DNA from: Tissierella pigra
GTDB taxonomy: Bacteria; Bacillota; Clostridia; Tissierellales; Tissierellaceae
Reading direction: 5' to 3'
Length of the DNA stretch: 64,000 bases
NCBI RefSeq assembly: GCF_009695605.1
Contig: NZ_VUNQ01000001.1
Location: 169,100-233,099, forward strand
Shown here: positions 62,205 through 64,000 of the stretch, piece by piece
Layout: the number at the start of each line of letters is the position of its first letter
How positions within the stretch are numbered: position 1 is the stretch's first letter
Position numbers and translations under genes: made by a program
The notes under the pieces: model-generated
Databases searched by the model: none
What the model was told of the DNA's origin: nothing
Seen by the model: the letters and a program-made list of their open reading frames with translations, nothing else

Positions 62205-64000
62205 TTATTTTGCGTATAACTTAATACCTGTTGTATCAAAGTATTGTAGCAATTCTGGCAATACATCAACTGATACTTTTTCACCATCTTCAGTGATAAA
62301 AGTGTTATTGTTAAGCTTAATATAAACTGGATTGTTTAAGTTATACCACTCTACTAGCTTAGCTTGTGCTCTTGCGTTATTATTTAGGTAATCTGTATCA
62401 AAAGCCTCATCACCTATAATAACTGCACTAACTGGAAGATCTTCTATATCTCCTACTAATGTTATCTTTCCTTCTGCTATTTCTGTTAATGCAGTTCCAT
62501 CTTCACCTGTAAATATTACTTCTATTTGCAAGTCTGATGCTACTACTCCTTCATGTGCTTTGTATGTTGCTTCGTATAATCCTGGCTCAACCTCTGTCAT
62601 TTCATTTCCAAGTCTATTAGTTGAAGGTCCAAATGGAAGCATTATTCTATAATATGCTCTACCTCCTGATGGTGCATTAAAGCTTATTTCTAAGGTTTCA
62701 TTACTTCTAAGCTCAGTATCTTCGGTTGGATGGAGATTTGTAATTCTTGCTGGTTCTGGATCAACAGGTCCTTCACCTTCTATTATCTTAACTTTTCCTT
62801 TTGCCATTTGTGTTATTTCATAGCCATATTCATTTCTATATACTACTTCAATCAATAAATTTTCTGCTCCTGTTTCTTCTGGAACTGTCCAAGTTCCAGT
62901 ATATAATCCTTCTTCTTCTGTCATTGGTATTCCTATTTCATTGCTTTGTAACCCAAACGGAACCATTATTCTAAAATATCCTTGCCCTCCTGTAGGTGCA
63001 TTGAAGCTAACTGTCAATACATCCCCTGCTCCAAGTTCTATATCTTCTGATGGCTGGATATTTGTAATAGTTGGTGACTCTAACTCTACTAATACAGTTC
63101 TTACAACTGTAGTTACATTTCCTGCTCCATCAGTTGCTTTTACAGTAATAATATTTTCACCTTGATTTAGCATCAATCTTTCATGGAAGTTATTAGATTC
63201 ATCTACTGATATTTCTTTATCATTTATCTCTAATTTTTCTAAGCCAATATTGTCAGTTACAGTACCTATTACATGAACTGATTCTTCTTTTATCTTAGCA
63301 TTGTCTAATGGCTCATCTACTGTTAAAACTGGTGCTAATTTATCTTTTATTACTACTACTGATGCTGATGGTTCTGTTTCTATTCCATTCAATTCAGCTG
63401 TTACCTTAATTGTATTTCTTTCTTCTGGTAGAGGTACTTCTACTTCAAATTCTCTATTCTCAGAATCTATTGAGGTTGTTTTTATATCGTTTACATATAC
63501 ATTTACCTTACCATCTGCTGTGACCTTTCCTTCTACTCTTACTGAATCTTGATTTGTATAGCTTTCTGGAGCTAGATTAGTTATTGCCGGAACATCCATT
63601 GCATATTCCATTCTTGCTCTAATCATCAATCCGCCTTGAGTATCTTCAGAGCTTAGTAGTTTAAATTCTCCGTCAATATTCATATATGATCTATCTTCAT
63701 ATGGTGAATTTTGGTCTATACCTGTTCCTGGACACTGAGTACCTGCTGCGTCTTGGATAGTTGAGATATAGAAGTCTTTATCTGTTGAGAAGCCAAGGCT
63801 TGATAGGTCTATATAGTTCCATTCACCTCTAACTACATCTTGGAATATTGGTTCTCCAACTTTGTATGGTTTTCCATTTGCATCTATTCCATATATTGTA
63901 AGTCCTATTCTATTTCCTCCCGGACTTGGCCATGAAGTATCCCAGAAGTAAATATTTGTACCTTTTACTTTACCAAATTGATCTGGTGTAAATCTTACTG
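62205..64000 (-). CDS. Large secreted repeat protein, C-terminal 598 residues (bacillopeptidase F/S8-type exoprotease likely)
   Basis: The frame is open to the right edge, so start and signal peptide are missing. The first visible part (IYFWDTSWPSPGGNRIGLT, GEWNYIDLSSLGFSTD, ISTIQDAAGTQCPGTGID, GGLMIRARMEY) resembles the accessory beta domain found after the protease part of Clostridial S8 or bacillopeptidase-F-like exoproteins. Two Ig-like domains follow, then two tandem repeats and a C-terminal module. No sortase signal or membrane tail is seen. The protease assignment is inference because the catalytic part lies outside. Confidence 0.6.
   Translation of the reverse strand, partial: VRFTPDQFGKVKGTNIYFWDTSWPSPGGNRIGLTIYGIDANGKPYKVGEPIFQDVVRGEWNYIDLSSLGFSTDKDFYISTIQDAAGTQCPGTGIDQNSPYEDRSYMNIDGEFKLLSSEDTQGGLMIRARMEYAMDVPAITNLAPESYTNQDSVRVEGKVTADGKVNVYVNDIKTTSIDSENREFEVEVPLPEERNTIKVTAELNGIETEPSASVVVIKDKLAPVLTVDEPLDNAKIKEESVHVIGTVTDNIGLEKLEINDKEISVDESNNFHERLMLNQGENIITVKATDGAGNVTTVVRTVLVELESPTITNIQPSEDIELGAGDVLTVSFNAPTGGQGYFRIMVPFGLQSNEIGIPMTEEEGLYTGTWTVPEETGAENLLIEVVYRNEYGYEITQMAKGKVKIIEGEGPVDPEPARITNLHPTEDTELRSNETLEISFNAPSGGRAYYRIMLPFGPSTNRLGNEMTEVEPGLYEATYKAHEGVVASDLQIEVIFTGEDGTALTEIAEGKITLVGDIEDLPVSAVIIGDEAFDTDYLNNNARAQAKLVEWYNLNNPVYIKLNNNTFITEDGEKVSVDVLPELLQYFDTTGIKLYAK
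62454..62744 (-). repeat. Second copy of a ~96-residue protein repeat
   Basis: Encodes ITNLHPTEDTEL, SFNAPSGGRAYYRIMLPFGP and GLYEATYKA, ending EIAEGKITLV. It aligns over its whole length with the preceding copy and lies downstream of it in the same gene. Confidence 0.8.
62781..63068 (-). repeat. First copy of a ~96-residue protein repeat
   Basis: Encodes ITNIQPSEDIEL, SFNAPTGGQGYFRIMVPFGL and GLYTGTWTV, ending QMAKGKVKII. About half the residues agree with the next copy, pointing to old tandem duplication of a beta-sandwich domain. Confidence 0.8.

Overview
The window is a low-GC, AT-rich bacterial chromosome segment from a Gram-positive Firmicute, most likely an anaerobic spore-former of the class Clostridia (Tissierella-like gene content is my inference). 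The signs are Firmicute-only genes (codY, ylxM, remA, sepF, divIVA, rqcH, prkC/prpC, thiT), a zinc-binding (four-Cys) ribosomal protein L28, strong AGGAGG-type ribosome sites with frequent TTG/GTG starts, and the sporulation gene ylbJ. Almost everything lies on the minus strand. Only tmcAL-ylbJ, rpmB and rqcH run on the plus strand.

The order closely follows one well-known stretch of the Bacillus subtilis chromosome, read backwards. From the left edge: flagellar basal-body genes fliG (partial)-fliF-fliE-flgC-flgB behind codY and topA (1-6.2 kb); DNA uptake and processing dprA, comM, yraN (6.2-9.3 kb); the ylqH/ylqG pair, rnhB, rbgA (9.3-12.6 kb); rplS with a leader, trmD, rimM, khpA, rpsP, ffh, ylxM, ftsY, smc (12.6-21.6 kb), a translation, secretion and chromosome-packing block; a radical SAM gene, rnc, acpP, plsX, rpmF, yceD (21.6-25.6 kb); ackA divergent from tmcAL-ylbJ (25.6-29.5 kb); a coiled-coil gene, coaD, rsmD, recG, fakA, asp23 (29.5-35.1 kb); rpmB facing a newly read 56-residue membrane-protein gene, then thiN and TPP-riboswitch-controlled thiT (35.3-37.2 kb); rpe, rsgA, prkC, prpC, rlmN, rsmB, a zinc metallopeptidase, fmt, def, priA, coaBC, rpoZ, gmk, remA, yicC (37.2-51.9 kb); rqcH; pyrR, an RluD-family gene, lspA, a DksA/TraR-type gene and aroF (52-57.4 kb); and the cell-division cluster divIVA, ylmH, yggT, sepF, yggS followed by a HlyD-like adaptor and a membrane-anchored small beta-barrel protein (57.4-61.9 kb). 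The right edge holds the C-terminal 598 residues of a large secreted, repeat-containing protein ending at a 52-nt perfect palindrome.

The genes serve core growth: ribosome assembly and tRNA/rRNA modification, co-translational targeting, fatty-acid entry (AcpP, PlsX, FakA), CoA and thiamine cofactors, serine/threonine signalling at the envelope, and septum placement. No tRNA, rRNA, CRISPR array, insertion sequence, prophage or resistance gene was seen. No stretch longer than about 300 bases lacks a gene. The longest, 61914-62204, holds a promoter and the palindromic terminator.

The most interesting signals are regulatory. The ylbJ upstream region combines a candidate sigma-E promoter with a stem that would hide the ribosome site in read-through mRNA. 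A 19-bp stem sits directly in front of the RNase III gene. The codY leader carries a CodY-box-like site. The TPP riboswitch appears to act on translation. Two poorly described proteins are attached to the division cluster. Most of the window is ordinary conserved backbone.
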